This document shows, piece after piece, positions 27,428 through 36,258 of a DNA stretch of 64,000 bases (positions are counted from its first letter, which is position 1; each line of letters starts with the position of its first letter). The stretch is from assembly GCF_003112555.1 (NCBI RefSeq), contig NZ_BEWB01000009.1, positions 186,001-250,000 on the forward strand, read 5' to 3'. The translations under genes were made by a program, and so were the position numbers. The DNA comes from Streptomyces coelicoflavus (GTDB lineage: Bacteria > Actinomycetota > Actinomycetes > Streptomycetales > Streptomycetaceae). Below the pieces are notes generated by a model. It ran no database searches. It had not been told where the DNA came from and saw only the letters and a program-made list of their open reading frames with translations.

Positions 27428-28594
27428 ATGAGCGCCCTCGCGTTGTCCGTGCTGCTGTCGCTCGTCTCCGCCGTGGCGTACGCGGGCGGGGCGATCGTGC
27501 AGGAGCGGGTCGCGGCGTCGTCCCCGGGTGCTCAGTACGCTCCCTTGCGGCGGCCCGCCTGGTGGGCCGCGGTGTCGCTGAACGGCCTGGGCGGTCTGCT
27601 GCACGTGGTCGCCCTGGCGCTCGGCCCGCTGAGCCTGGTGCAGCCGCTGGGAGCGCTCACCATCGTGTTTGCGCTGCCCATGGCGGCGTTCTTCGTGGGC
27701 CGCAGGGCCGGTGCGACGGCCTGGCGGGGCGCGCTGATGGCCACGGTCGGTCTTGCCGGTCTGCTGTCGCTGGTCGGTGCCTCGGACGCGCAGTCGCTGG
27801 ACACGGCGCAGCGTGTCGGGGCGGCGTGTGTCACCGGCGGTGCGGTCGTGGCGCTGATGATCGCCGGCCGCGCCGCGCACCGGCATCCGGCGGTCCGCAG
27901 CATCCTGCTGGCGACCGCGTCCGGCATAGCCTTCGGCATGTCGTCGGTCTTCACCAAGACGGTCGCGGTCGACTGGTCCGGCGGGGTGTCCGCCTCCGAC
28001 CTGCCGTCGCTGGCCGTGATCGGCGTACTGGCGACGGCCGGCATGGTGCTCTCCCAGGCCTCCTACCGCGGCGCCGGTCTCGCCGCACCGCTGGCCACGC
28101 TGACGGTCGTGAACCCGGTGGTGGCCGCGGTGGTCGGCATCACCATGTTCGGCGAGACGTTCCGCTACGGCACGACCGGGACCGCGCTCGCCCTGAGCTG
28201 CGGCGTGGTGGCGGCAGGCGGACTGATCATGCTGACGACGGAGCGGATCGCACGGGAGGGCGCCGAGGCCCAGGTCCGGGACGGGAGCGGGGAGCAGGGA
28301 CAGGGGCCGGAGCAGGCGCCGGAGCAGGGTGGCAGTGCCGTGGCCGAGGCGCCCTCGGCAGCGGCGGCTGCGGTGACTGCGGCGGCCCCTGCGGCCCCGC
28401 TGCCCGCCAAGGTCCTCGTGCCCTCCCCGGTGGCGCCGCCGATTCCGGACACCGCACCCGTCGAGGAGACGTACGACGTCGTCCGGACACCGGCGGGAAG
28501 CGACGACACGCCGCTCCCCTACGGCCCCTTCTACGGCGGTCCGTTCGTCCCGCCGCCCATGCTCGGCCGCCGGCGGGTACGGATCAGATCCTGA
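27428..28594 (+). CDS. DMT superfamily (EamA-like) transporter
   Basis: A 388-residue membrane protein with about nine or ten hydrophobic segments in residues 1-285, starting at the ATG behind AGAGGAG. Features such as PLRRPAWWAAVSLNGLGGLLHVVALALGP match the DMT group found in many Streptomyces; substrate unknown. The last about 100 residues are cytoplasmic and rich in Ala, Pro, Gln and Glu (GQGPEQAPEQGG), an unusually long low-complexity tail. It converges with the wall hydrolase gene, 13 bases apart. Confidence 0.85.
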   Translation: MSALALSVLLSLVSAVAYAGGAIVQERVAASSPGAQYAPLRRPAWWAAVSLNGLGGLLHVVALALGPLSLVQPLGALTIVFALPMAAFFVGRRAGATAWRGALMATVGLAGLLSLVGASDAQSLDTAQRVGAACVTGGAVVALMIAGRAAHRHPAVRSILLATASGIAFGMSSVFTKTVAVDWSGGVSASDLPSLAVIGVLATAGMVLSQASYRGAGLAAPLATLTVVNPVVAAVVGITMFGETFRYGTTGTALALSCGVVAAGGLIMLTTERIAREGAEAQVRDGSGEQGQGPEQAPEQGGSAVAEAPSAAAAAVTAAAPAAPLPAKVLVPSPVAPPIPDTAPVEETYDVVRTPAGSDDTPLPYGPFYGGPFVPPPMLGRRRVRIRS

Positions 28595-28607
28595 TCGCGG
28601 GTACGGA

Positions 28608-29945
28608 TCAGATCCTGACCCCGCCGGCCCGCAGATACGCCAGCGGGTCGACGTCCGAACCGAAGCCGGGCCCCGTCCGCACCTCGAAGTGCAGATGCGG
28701 GCCCGTGACGTTGCCCGTGGCGCCGGAGCGCCCGAGGCGCTGGCCGACGCCGACCGACTGCCCGGCCTTCACGGAGATCGCGGAAAGGTGCGCGTACTGG
28801 GAGTAGCGGCCGTCACCGTGCCGCACGACCACCTGGTAGCCGTACGAACCGCCCCACCCCGCGCTGACGACACGGCCGGCCGTGACCGACTTGACGGAGG
28901 TGCCGGTGGGGACGGGGAAGTCGACGCCGGTGTGGTAGCCCTTGGACCAGGAGGAGCCCGCCTGGTGGTAGGGCGTTCCGGTGGCGGCGTCGACCGGGGC
29001 CACGACGGCCCGCTGGGCGCTGCTTCCGCCCGCCTTGCTCTTGCCCGCCTCGGCCTTGCCGCTGTCGGAGGACGACTTCTTGGGCGCCTTCTGGGCCTTC
29101 TGCGCCTTCTGCTGCTCCTGCCGGTTCGGCTGCTCCGGCTCCCGCTTCTGCTCGGTCTGCTGCTTCCGCTCGATCTGCCGCTTCTCCTGCTTGTCCTGCT
29201 CGTTCTGCTTGTCCTGCTTGCTCGTCCGGGCGCCGGGCGCCTTGGTGGCCCCCTGGCCGCGCATCGAGAGCCGCTGACCGGGCAGGATCAGGTCGGGATC
29301 GGATCCGATCTCGCCGCGGTTGGCCTCGTACAGGCGCTGCCAGCCGCCCCGGACCTCGTGGGCGTCGGCGATGCCGGAGAGGGTGTCGCCGGTGACCACC
29401 GTGTACATCCGGGCCGTGCCCGCCCTGGACTGCGGTGTGGTCTGCGGCTGGACGTCCTTGACGGAGTCGGCCTTCTTGGCGGGCCTGACCGCGGACTCGC
29501 CGGCGGACTTCCCGCTCGACTTCTCGGCCCCCGCTCCCCCGGCCGGCCGGATGTCGGGCGTGTCGCCCCCGCGGGTCAGCCCGGCCCGCTGGGAGCACGC
29601 GGGCCAGGCACCGGGGCCCTGCGCGTCGAGCACCTTCTCGGCGACGGCGATCTGCTGGTCCTTGGTGGCCAGGTCGGCGCGCGGTGCGTACCGCGTGCCG
29701 CCGAATGCCTCCCAGGTGGACTGGGTGAACTGCAGGCCACCGTAGTAGCCGTTGCCGGTGTTGATGTCCCAGTCGTGGGTGGACTCGCAGGCGGCGACCT
29801 TGTCCCAGGTCGCCACGTCGGCCGCGTGGGCCGTGCCGGTACCGACGAGGGGCAGGGCCAGTCCCGCGCCCCCCGCGGTGACGGTCAGTGAGGCGCGGTT
29901 GATCCTGTTCGGCTGATACCGGCGGTGCCGGCCGCGTACGGCCAT
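28608..29945 (-). CDS. Secreted cell-wall hydrolase: Rpf-like transglycosylase, LysM and M23 peptidase
   Basis: A 445-residue protein starting at the ATG at 29945 behind AGGGGG. A signal peptide ends near AHA (residue about 38). A Rpf-like transglycosylase domain covers about 40-118 (TWDKVAACESTHDWDIN, with the Glu of ACES, and GYYGGLQFTQSTWEAFGG). A LysM follows at about 175-225 (YTVVTGDTLSGIADAH). A Gln/Lys/Glu-rich linker of about 80 residues leads to an M23 metallopeptidase domain with HTGVDFP and HLHFEVRTG zinc ligands. It should cleave both glycan and peptide parts of peptidoglycan. The two-enzyme layout is known in Streptomyces. Confidence 0.92.
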   Translation of the reverse strand: MAVRGRHRRYQPNRINRASLTVTAGGAGLALPLVGTGTAHAADVATWDKVAACESTHDWDINTGNGYYGGLQFTQSTWEAFGGTRYAPRADLATKDQQIAVAEKVLDAQGPGAWPACSQRAGLTRGGDTPDIRPAGGAGAEKSSGKSAGESAVRPAKKADSVKDVQPQTTPQSRAGTARMYTVVTGDTLSGIADAHEVRGGWQRLYEANRGEIGSDPDLILPGQRLSMRGQGATKAPGARTSKQDKQNEQDKQEKRQIERKQQTEQKREPEQPNRQEQQKAQKAQKAPKKSSSDSGKAEAGKSKAGGSSAQRAVVAPVDAATGTPYHQAGSSWSKGYHTGVDFPVPTGTSVKSVTAGRVVSAGWGGSYGYQVVVRHGDGRYSQYAHLSAISVKAGQSVGVGQRLGRSGATGNVTGPHLHFEVRTGPGFGSDVDPLAYLRAGGVRI

Positions 29946-30211
29946 GGAGGTCCCCCTCGACATTGCGTCAGGAGCGGCAAAAGTAAGCGCCGCGAACAGG
30001 CCATGACAAGACGGCAACCGGCCGGTTGGCCACCCGAGTGGCCGGGATCGGGCGACCGTTGGCCCGATGCGGTGTCCGCCCACTGAGGCACCCGGTCCCT
30101 TCCGCCCGTACTGGAGTCCGCGAAGCGGAAAGTGCGACCGGCGTACCGGCACGTCAGCACGGTCGAGCACGTGAACCGGCCATACTGGCGGGCACCGGCA
30201 CCACGCACACA

Positions 30212-30252
30212 GGCAACACAGGCACACAGGCACACAGGCACACAGGCACACA
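30212..30252. repeat. Octamer tandem repeat in the gnd leader
   Basis: Four perfect copies of GGCACACA occupy 30221-30252, preceded by a one-base-longer copy (GGCAACACA) at 30212-30220. It lies about 75-115 bases upstream of the gnd start, within the 5' region. An eight-base unit could vary in copy number by slippage. Confidence 0.9.
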
Positions 30253-30326
30253 GATACGGCACCACGCACACAAGGCACGACGTACATAAGGCACCACGGA
30301 CACCAAGGTCATTAGGAGCCAACCCA

Positions 30327-31766
30327 ATGAGCACTACAGCGCAGATCGGCGTCACGGGTCTCGCGGTCATGGGCCGAAACCTCGCCCGCAACTTCGCCCG
30401 CAACGGATACACGGTCGCGGTGCACAACCGGACCGCGTCGCGCACGCACGCGCTGGTGGAGGAGTTCGGCAGCGAGGGCGTATTCGTCGCGACCGAGACC
30501 GCGAAGGAGTTCGTGGCGGCGCTGGAGCGGCCCCGCCGTCTGGTGATCATGGTGAAGGCCGGTGACCCGACCGACGCGGTCATCCGGGAGTTCGCCCCGC
30601 TCCTGGAGCCCGGCGACATGATCATCGACGGGGGCAACGCGCACTTCGCCGACACCCGGCGCCGGGAGCGCGAACTGCGCGAGCAGGGCATCCACTTCGT
30701 GGGCACCGGCATCTCGGGCGGCGAGGAGGGCGCGCTGAACGGCCCGAGCATCATGCCCGGCGGCTCGAAGGAGTCGTACGAGTCGCTGGGTCCGATGCTG
30801 GAGAAGATCTCGGCGAAGGCGGCGGACGAGGCGCCGTGCGTCACGCACGTCGGTCCCGACGGCGCCGGGCACTTCGTGAAGATGGTGCACAACGGCATCG
30901 AGTACGCCGACATGCAGCTGATCGGCGAGGCGTACCAGCTGCTGCGCGACGTCGCCGGGTACTCCCCCGGGCAGATCGCGGAGATCTTCCGGACCTGGAA
31001 CACCGGCCGCCTGGACTCGTACCTGATCGAGATCACGGCGGAGGTGCTGTCGCACGTGGACACGGCGACGGGCAAGCCGTTCGTGGACGTGGTGGTCGAC
31101 CAGGCGGAGCAGAAGGGCACGGGCCGCTGGACCGTGCAGATCGCCCTGGACCTGGGGGTGCCGGTGTCCGGCATCGCGGAGGCCGTCTTCGCCCGCTCCC
31201 TCTCCGGTCACGCGGCGCTGCGCGAGGCATCGCGCGGCCTGGCGGGCCCAAAGGCGGCGCCGCTCGGCGAGTCGGAGGCGGCCGCCTTCGCCGACCGTGT
31301 CGAGCAGGCGCTGTACGCGTCGAAGATCGTGTCGTACACCCAGGGCTTCCACGAGATCGCGGCGGGCAGCGAGGAGTACGGCTGGGACATCGACCTGGGC
31401 GCGGTCTCCGCGATCTGGCGCGGCGGCTGCATCATCCGCGCCGCCTTCCTGGACCGCATCCGCGCCGCGTACGACGCCCGGCCGGACCTGCCGAGCCTGC
31501 TGTCGGACGAGACGTTCGCCCAGGAGATCGCCGCCGCGCAGGACGACTGGCGCGAGGTCCTGGTCGCGGCGACCCGGCAGGGCGTACCGACCCCGGGCTT
31601 CGCCGCCGCCCTCGCCTACTACGACGCCCTGCGCGCCGAGCGTCTCCCGGCCGCGCTGACCCAGGGGCAGCGGGACTTCTTCGGGGCGCACACGTACCGC
31701 AGGACGGACCGGGACGGCGCGTTCCACACGCTGTGGGGCGGCGACCGGTCGGAGGTCACCGCGTAG
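30327..31766 (+). CDS. gnd: 6-phosphogluconate dehydrogenase, decarboxylating
   Basis: A 479-residue enzyme of the oxidative pentose phosphate pathway. It converts 6-phosphogluconate to ribulose-5-phosphate with reduction of NADP or NAD. The N-terminal Rossmann loop is GVTGLAVMGRNLARN (about 8-22), the substrate-binding block is GTGISGGEEGALNGPSIMPGG (about 130-150), and GHFVKMVHNGIEYADMQ carries the catalytic Lys region. The C-terminal all-helical domain is full length. The ATG at 30327 follows TAGGAG. The length of 479 is that of the classical long form. Confidence 0.96.
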   Translation: MSTTAQIGVTGLAVMGRNLARNFARNGYTVAVHNRTASRTHALVEEFGSEGVFVATETAKEFVAALERPRRLVIMVKAGDPTDAVIREFAPLLEPGDMIIDGGNAHFADTRRRERELREQGIHFVGTGISGGEEGALNGPSIMPGGSKESYESLGPMLEKISAKAADEAPCVTHVGPDGAGHFVKMVHNGIEYADMQLIGEAYQLLRDVAGYSPGQIAEIFRTWNTGRLDSYLIEITAEVLSHVDTATGKPFVDVVVDQAEQKGTGRWTVQIALDLGVPVSGIAEAVFARSLSGHAALREASRGLAGPKAAPLGESEAAAFADRVEQALYASKIVSYTQGFHEIAAGSEEYGWDIDLGAVSAIWRGGCIIRAAFLDRIRAAYDARPDLPSLLSDETFAQEIAAAQDDWREVLVAATRQGVPTPGFAAALAYYDALRAERLPAALTQGQRDFFGAHTYRRTDRDGAFHTLWGGDRSEVTA

Positions 31767-31808
31767 TCCCTCTTCCCGTCCCAGGCGTGTCTCGCCTCTC
31801 TCCCCGGC

Positions 31809-32132
31809 TCAGGTGAGCGGTGGCCCCGGCTCGGGACTGGGCACGGGCTCGGGCCCCGGCGGGATCGGCGACGGCGCGGGCCCGGGCGGTCCCGGGGGGT
31901 CGGGCGGCGGCTGCGGGCCGGGGCCGGGAGGCGGAGGCGTGGGCTGCGGACCGGGGCCCGGAGGCTGAGGGGTCGGCTGCGGACCGGGACCCGGAGGCGG
32001 AGGGGTCGGTTCCGGGCCGGGGACCGGTGGCGTCGCCGGGTCGGGATGCGGCTGTGGGGGCTCCGGGTCCGGGCCGGGGGTGGGCCCCGGGGTGGGCCCG
32101 GGCGGGACGGGATCCGGATGCGGGTTCGTCAT
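31809..32132 (-). CDS. Proline-rich repeat small protein
   Basis: A 107-residue product from the ATG at 32132, preceded by GGAGGA with a seven-base spacer. That supports it as a real gene despite its simple sequence. About half the residues are proline, mixed with Gly, Gln, Thr and Glu, with repeats of the type PPPPGPGPQPT. There is no signal peptide, Cys or aromatic residue, and no recognisable domain. It could form a polyproline-II rod or be a sticky disordered protein. I cannot name a function. Translation of such a run would depend strongly on EF-P. Confidence 0.6.
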   Translation of the reverse strand: MTNPHPDPVPPGPTPGPTPGPDPEPPQPHPDPATPPVPGPEPTPPPPGPGPQPTPQPPGPGPQPTPPPPGPGPQPPPDPPGPPGPAPSPIPPGPEPVPSPEPGPPLT

Positions 32133-32267
32133 GGCGCTGTCCTCCGGCCAGTCGGTCGACGTCGGCTCTCTGGACTTGTCTCCCGCCTACCCGAGGGCGG
32201 CCGCCCCACTCACCCAGCCGTACGAACCCCGGGGCCCGGGCGGCCCAGCGGGGCCATGGATCCGGCG

Positions 32268-32420
32268 GGTCCGGCCGGTCCAGCAGGTCCGGCAGGTCCG
32301 GCAGGTCCAGGGCGCTCAGCGGGCCCGGGACGCCCCGCCGATCCGGGTCGCCCAGCGGATCAGGGGCACCCAGCGGACCCGGGGTGGCCAACGGGCCCGG
32401 GGTGGCCCAGGCGTGCCGCC
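32268..32420. repeat. Short GC-rich minisatellites
   Basis: Two kinds of degenerate tandem repeat lie here: a nine-base unit close to CAGGTCCGG at about 32283-32311, and an 18-19-base unit around CCCAGCGGACCCGGGGTGG at about 32352-32415. The second overlaps the C-terminal codons of the racemase-like gene and adds Gly/His/Pro repeats (GHPGPVGHPG) to it. Confidence 0.6.
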
Positions 32421-33076
32421 ACCGCCGCGGCGGCCAGTCCGGGCACGGGGCTGGCCAGCACGGGCACACGGACCGACGCCCTCTCCCCGGCCGGCGCCAT
32501 GGACGCCTGAGCCAGAACGATCACGTCCGCGCCGGTCACGGCGTCGGCCGCCTCGGTCACCCGCCGCACGTAGCCCTCGGTGTCGCCGGCCTCGAACCGC
32601 GCCCAGGCGCCGTCCACCAGCCGGGTCCGCACCGTCACGGCACGGCCCGCGCGCCGGGCCTCCTCCTCGATCAGGGTCACCGTCGGAGCGAGCGTGGTCT
32701 CCAGGGCGGCGAGGACGAGCACACGCGGACCACTGGCCACCGCGGCGGCGGCCATGGGCCGGTCGACACGCAGGACCGGCACGCCGACCCCGGCTCGGGC
32801 CGCGGCCTCCTCGGCAACGCCGCCGATGGTGGAGCAGGTGCACAACACGGCGCCCGCCCCTTCCGCCACCGCCCGCCCCAGCACGGCCGCGACGGCGTCG
32901 GCCACCGCACCGGGCCCTTCGCTCCGCGCCCGCTCCAGCAGCCCGGCGTCGACGTGATGCCGCAGCACGAGCCCCGGATGCGCCGCGTCACGCAGCGCGT
33001 CGAAGACCGGAACGTGCACGGGCGAGGTATGCAGGAGCGCCAGCACACGCGCCCCCGTGGGTGTCTCGGACGTCAC
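32360..33076 (-). CDS. Asp/Glu racemase superfamily protein
   Basis: About 238 residues from the GTG at 33076, 14 bases after the upstream GNAT stop, so probably co-transcribed. The first catalytic-cysteine motif is clear (VLCTCSTIGGVAEE). At the position of the second cysteine the sequence is IVLAQASMAPAG, so the Cys is replaced. That argues against a two-base racemase and for a one-cysteine reaction, or a changed role. The C-terminus GHPGPVGHPGSAGCP is built from a minisatellite. A diverged paralogue lies at 61979 with the same missing second Cys. Confidence 0.75.
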   Translation of the reverse strand: MTSETPTGARVLALLHTSPVHVPVFDALRDAAHPGLVLRHHVDAGLLERARSEGPGAVADAVAAVLGRAVAEGAGAVLCTCSTIGGVAEEAAARAGVGVPVLRVDRPMAAAAVASGPRVLVLAALETTLAPTVTLIEEEARRAGRAVTVRTRLVDGAWARFEAGDTEGYVRRVTEAADAVTGADVIVLAQASMAPAGERASVRVPVLASPVPGLAAAAVAARLGHPGPVGHPGSAGCP

Positions 33077-33090
33077 CGTCGGAGGTCGGA

Positions 33091-33441
33091 TCAGAACCGT
33101 CCGGGGTGCGCCACGAGCCACTCCTTGGCCGCGCGCAGCAGCCCGGGCTCGGCGGCGGGCGCCTCGTCCGGGTGCCGTTCGGCCCACTTCACGACGTACG
33201 GGCACAGCGGGGCGACCGTGACGCCCTCCCGCCGTGCGATCCCGTACAGCTCACGTGCCAGGGACCCGGCGATGCCCCGGCCCTCGTGGGCCGGTTCGAC
33301 GATCGTGTGAACGGGGACGAGAGCCTGCCCGGGGGCGTCCAGCACGAAGTACTCGATGCGGCCGACGACCTCTCCGGCCGCGACCGCCTCCAGCCGCCCG
33401 GCCGCCCGGTCGTCACGGATCTCGATGTCACTCACGGCCAC
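33091..33441 (-). CDS. Small GNAT-fold acetyltransferase (YjdJ type)
   Basis: A 116-residue protein of the short GNAT class (COG2388-like). The acetyl-CoA loop is EGRGIAGSLARELYGIA (about residues 53-69), and the C-terminal block is LCPYVVKWAERHPD, typical of the class. The ATG at 33441 follows GAGGAG. The substrate is unknown. It sits between panD and the racemase-like gene on the same strand. Confidence 0.88.
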   Translation of the reverse strand: MAVSDIEIRDDRAAGRLEAVAAGEVVGRIEYFVLDAPGQALVPVHTIVEPAHEGRGIAGSLARELYGIARREGVTVAPLCPYVVKWAERHPDEAPAAEPGLLRAAKEWLVAHPGRF

Positions 33442-33498
33442 ACTCCTCGTTCCACGGGATCAGCAGGTCAGTACATCGGCACGTACGTCGGCGGTACG

Positions 33499-33918
33499 TC
33501 AGGACGACACGGCCTGAGGGCTGCGTTCCTGGTCCGACCCCGGTACCGGCTCGGACGCGTCGGTTCCCAGGGCGACGATACGGTTGTCGCCGTCCACGTG
33601 CACGACCCTGGGCTTCAAGGCCCGCGCCTCGGCATCGTCGACCTGGGCATAGCTGATGAGGATCACCAGGTCACCGGGGTGCACGAGGTGAGCCGCGGCC
33701 CCGTTGATCCCGATCACCCCGGACCCGCGCTCCCCCTCGATGACGTACGTCTCGAGCCGGGCCCCGTTGGTGATGTCCACGATGTGCACGAGCTCACCGG
33801 GCAGCAGATCGGCGGCGTCCAGCAGATCGGCGTCGATGGTCACCGAGCCGACGTAGTGCAGGTCGGCCTGGGTGACGGTGGCACGGTGGATCTTGGACTT
33901 GAACAGAGTACGCAGCAT
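33499..33918 (-). CDS. panD: Aspartate 1-decarboxylase precursor
   Basis: A 139-residue pyruvoyl enzyme making beta-alanine from L-aspartate for pantothenate and CoA synthesis. The start MLRTLFKSKIHRATVTQADL is canonical, and the self-cleavage site is Gly-Ser in YVGSVTID near residues 24-25, where Ser becomes the pyruvoyl group. The GNAAAH-type block is here INGAAAHLVHPGDLVILISY. The ATG at 33918 follows AGGAG. Codons 5-10 coincide with the 17-base core of a direct repeat found again at 42259, so the first codons and upstream region were probably supplied by an inserted element. The gene remains intact. Confidence 0.95.
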   Translation of the reverse strand: MLRTLFKSKIHRATVTQADLHYVGSVTIDADLLDAADLLPGELVHIVDITNGARLETYVIEGERGSGVIGINGAAAHLVHPGDLVILISYAQVDDAEARALKPRVVHVDGDNRIVALGTDASEPVPGSDQERSPQAVSS

Positions 33919-34000
33919 CTTTGGACTCCTGAAAGACGGCTCCCTGCCTGCTTTGTGCAGGTCAAGGGCGTCCTCAACCCTACACCGACAGCCCGTTCGA
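33889..34000. repeat. Left copy of panD 5'-end direct repeat (candidate attachment site)
   Basis: GATCTTGGACTTGAACA at 33889-33905 is identical to 42259-42275. Similarity continues rightward for about 90 more bases (AGACGGCTCCCTGCCTGC, CAGGTCAAGGGC) with roughly 15 percent difference, while to the left the two copies are unrelated. A sharp left edge inside a gene, plus a broken integrase beside the other copy, is what a site-specific recombination junction looks like. Confidence 0.75.
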
Positions 34001-34625
34001 TGTTTGTGAGGAACATCGCTCCGGCCGGACTGAGACGGCTTCCCGCCAGGGCTTTCCCTTCGCACCGGCGTCTGTTGGGACGACCGCCCCGGCACGCTCG
34101 GGGCCTCATGTTGACAGGATGCCGACTTATCCGATGGGCCATCAGGCATGCGGGAGACCCCTCTGCACACACGGACGACATGCGCCCGAGCACCATCGAC
34201 CTGTCGGGCACCGACTTCGCTCTGACTCACGGAGCACGGCCCCTTCAGCCATCAACCGGTCGACGCTCGACCGTTCCGGAAGTCGGCTCGCTGGTTGCCG
34301 CCTGCCCGAGGCCCCTCGGCAGCGCGGAACTCGCGAGCAAGGCGGGGCCAAGGCACCGACGCCGGCCCGCCCGGGCCGAAGCCGAGGTCACACACCCCTG
34401 CGCACTTGCGTGCGACGCTCCTCCGCGGGGCGGCGGTTCGCCGGGGCGTCGCCGGTGACAGTGCGACCGATCGGCCCGGCTCGGCTCGGCTCGGTTCACG
34501 TTGCTCGTCCCCGTGCACGCTCAGGACGTGCCGGCGTCGAGCAGGGGGGTGCGGCAGGCCCGGGCCGGCCTGCCGACCGCACTGCGGATGGCCCCGGCCC
34601 GGTAGGTCTGCGCCTCTCCGGTCGC
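33919..34625. other. Noncoding region upstream of panD
   Basis: About 700 bases without a supportable gene. It holds the panD leader (part of the direct repeat), a 61-base sequence at 34233-34293 shared with 53934-53994, and a short GGCTC reiteration at about 34478-34494. Open frames on both strands look random and lack ribosome-binding sites. It is inside the left end of the proposed inserted element. Confidence 0.5.
34233..34293. repeat. 61-base dispersed repeat, copy 1
   Basis: By hand alignment about 52 of 61 bases match 53934-53994, including CGACGCTCGACCG and AAGTCGGCTC. The second copy directly precedes a truncated IS5-type transposase, so this may be an insertion-sequence remnant or a spacer carried with it. 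On the minus strand both copies would read SRLPERSSV followed by RLMAE, but I see no gene. Confidence 0.6.
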
Positions 34626-36080
34626 CTACGACTGCCGGAGCCGGGTGATGGACTTGTGCTCGACGTAGCCCGTGAGTCCGACCTTGCCGTACTCGCGGCC
34701 GAGGCCGCTGGCCCTGTAGCCGCCGAAGGGGCCGTCGAAGCTGATGGGCGAGCCGTTGACGGTGATGGTTCCGGTGCGCAGCTTGCGGGCGATGGCCAGG
34801 GCGTGCTCGGGGTCGGCGCTCCAGATGCCGCCTGAGAGGCCGTATTCGGAGTCGTTGGCGATGCGGACGGCGTCGTCCTCGTCGTCGTAGGCGATGACGG
34901 CCAGGACCGGGCCGAAGATCTCCTCCTGGGCGATGCGCATGGAGTTGTCGACGTCGGCGAAGAGGGTCGGGGTGACGTAGTTGCCCCTTTCCAGACCCTG
35001 GGGGACGTGCGGGCCGCCGGTGACCAGGCGGGCGCCCTCCGCCATGCCGATGTTGATGAAGTCGATGACGCGCTGCTGCTGGTCGGGGCGGATCATCGGG
35101 CCGATGAAGGTGTCGGGGGCGGAAGGGTCGCCGACCTTCAGCGATTCGACCATGTCCTTGAGCGCGGCGACGACCTCTTCGTAACGCTCGCGGGGGACCA
35201 GGATGCGGGTCTGCAGGATGCAGGCCTCGCCGTTGTTGCCGAGGGAGCCGAAGCGCAGGCCCTGTACGGCGGCGTCCAGGTCCGCGTCCTCCAGGATCAG
35301 AGCCGCGGACTTGCCGCCCAGTTCCAGGCTGACCCGCTTGAGATGCTCGCCGGCGATGGAGGCTATGCGCCGGCCGGCCCGCGTGGAGCCGGTGAAGGCG
35401 ATCTTGTCGACGTCCGGGTGGGAGACGAGGTACTCGCTGGTCTCGCGGTCGGCGGGAAGGATGCTGAGCACGCCCGTGGGAAGCCCGGCCTCGTGCCACA
35501 GGTCCGCCAGCAGCATCATGCTGAGGGAGTTCTCCGGGGAGACCTTCAGAACAACCGTGTTGCCGGCCAGCAGGGCCGGGATCAGCTTGGCGGTGGCGGC
35601 GGAGAACGGCGAGTTCCACGGGATGACCGCGGCGACCACGCCGATCGCCTCACGCCGCACGATGGTGTCGAAGGCCACCGACGGGTCGGAGGGTTCGACC
35701 ACCTCCTCCCAGCCGAACTCCTCGGCCGCCTTGAGATAAGCGTTGACCTGGCGGGTCAGGAAGGGCTGGCCGGCCTTGGTGAACCAGCCGGCCGAGCCGT
35801 TCTCGACGGAGATCGCCGCGGCGGCCTCGTCGGCGCGGGCGGTGCGCAGGGCGTCGTAGCGCCGGATGATCTCCTGCCGCTCCTCGGGCGTGGTACGCGG
35901 CCAGGGGCCGTGGTCGAAGGCCGCGCGGGCGGCGGCGACGGCCGCGTCCACGTCGGCGGGTGCCGCCTGGGCCACGCGGCCCAGCACCGACTGGTCGTGG
36001 GGGGAAAGGATGTGGAGCAGCTCCGGGTTGCTGGGGGTGACCCAGGAACCGCCGATGTAGAGCCGGTCGCGAACAGTCAT
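34626..36080 (-). CDS. NAD(P)-dependent aldehyde dehydrogenase
   Basis: A 484-residue ALDH superfamily enzyme from the ATG at 36080 (RDRLYIGGSWVTPSNPE). The general-base Glu is in LELGGKSA and the catalytic Cys in NNGEACILQTR; the cofactor loop is FTGSTRAGRRIA. The final motif GGYRASGLGREYGKVGL is typical. It oxidises an aldehyde to its acid, substrate unknown. It is 178 bases downstream of the SDR pseudogene on the same strand, suggesting they once formed an alcohol/aldehyde oxidation operon controlled by the TetR at 37267. It looks intact. Confidence 0.93.
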   Translation of the reverse strand: MTVRDRLYIGGSWVTPSNPELLHILSPHDQSVLGRVAQAAPADVDAAVAAARAAFDHGPWPRTTPEERQEIIRRYDALRTARADEAAAAISVENGSAGWFTKAGQPFLTRQVNAYLKAAEEFGWEEVVEPSDPSVAFDTIVRREAIGVVAAVIPWNSPFSAATAKLIPALLAGNTVVLKVSPENSLSMMLLADLWHEAGLPTGVLSILPADRETSEYLVSHPDVDKIAFTGSTRAGRRIASIAGEHLKRVSLELGGKSAALILEDADLDAAVQGLRFGSLGNNGEACILQTRILVPRERYEEVVAALKDMVESLKVGDPSAPDTFIGPMIRPDQQQRVIDFINIGMAEGARLVTGGPHVPQGLERGNYVTPTLFADVDNSMRIAQEEIFGPVLAVIAYDDEDDAVRIANDSEYGLSGGIWSADPEHALAIARKLRTGTITVNGSPISFDGPFGGYRASGLGREYGKVGLTGYVEHKSITRLRQS

Positions 36081-36258
36081 GTCTGCGATTCCTTCGTGTG
36101 AAACGTGGTGGGTCCGGGGTCCGGGGCGGGAGTGCGTCGCGGGCGATGCCGCAGGGGTGGAGGAGTCGCCGGGAGCGAGCGGGTGTCCGCGCTGTCGCCG
36201 GGGCCGTGGTCGCGTGCAGTCGGGCAGGCGACCGACGGCACGCGAAGCTGCAGGGTCG

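Noticed and set aside
27199..27886. N-terminal extension of the FhuF-like protein
   Set aside because: The extra 229 codons are low-complexity and run under the opposite-strand transporter start; the GTG at 27199 fits the family length better.
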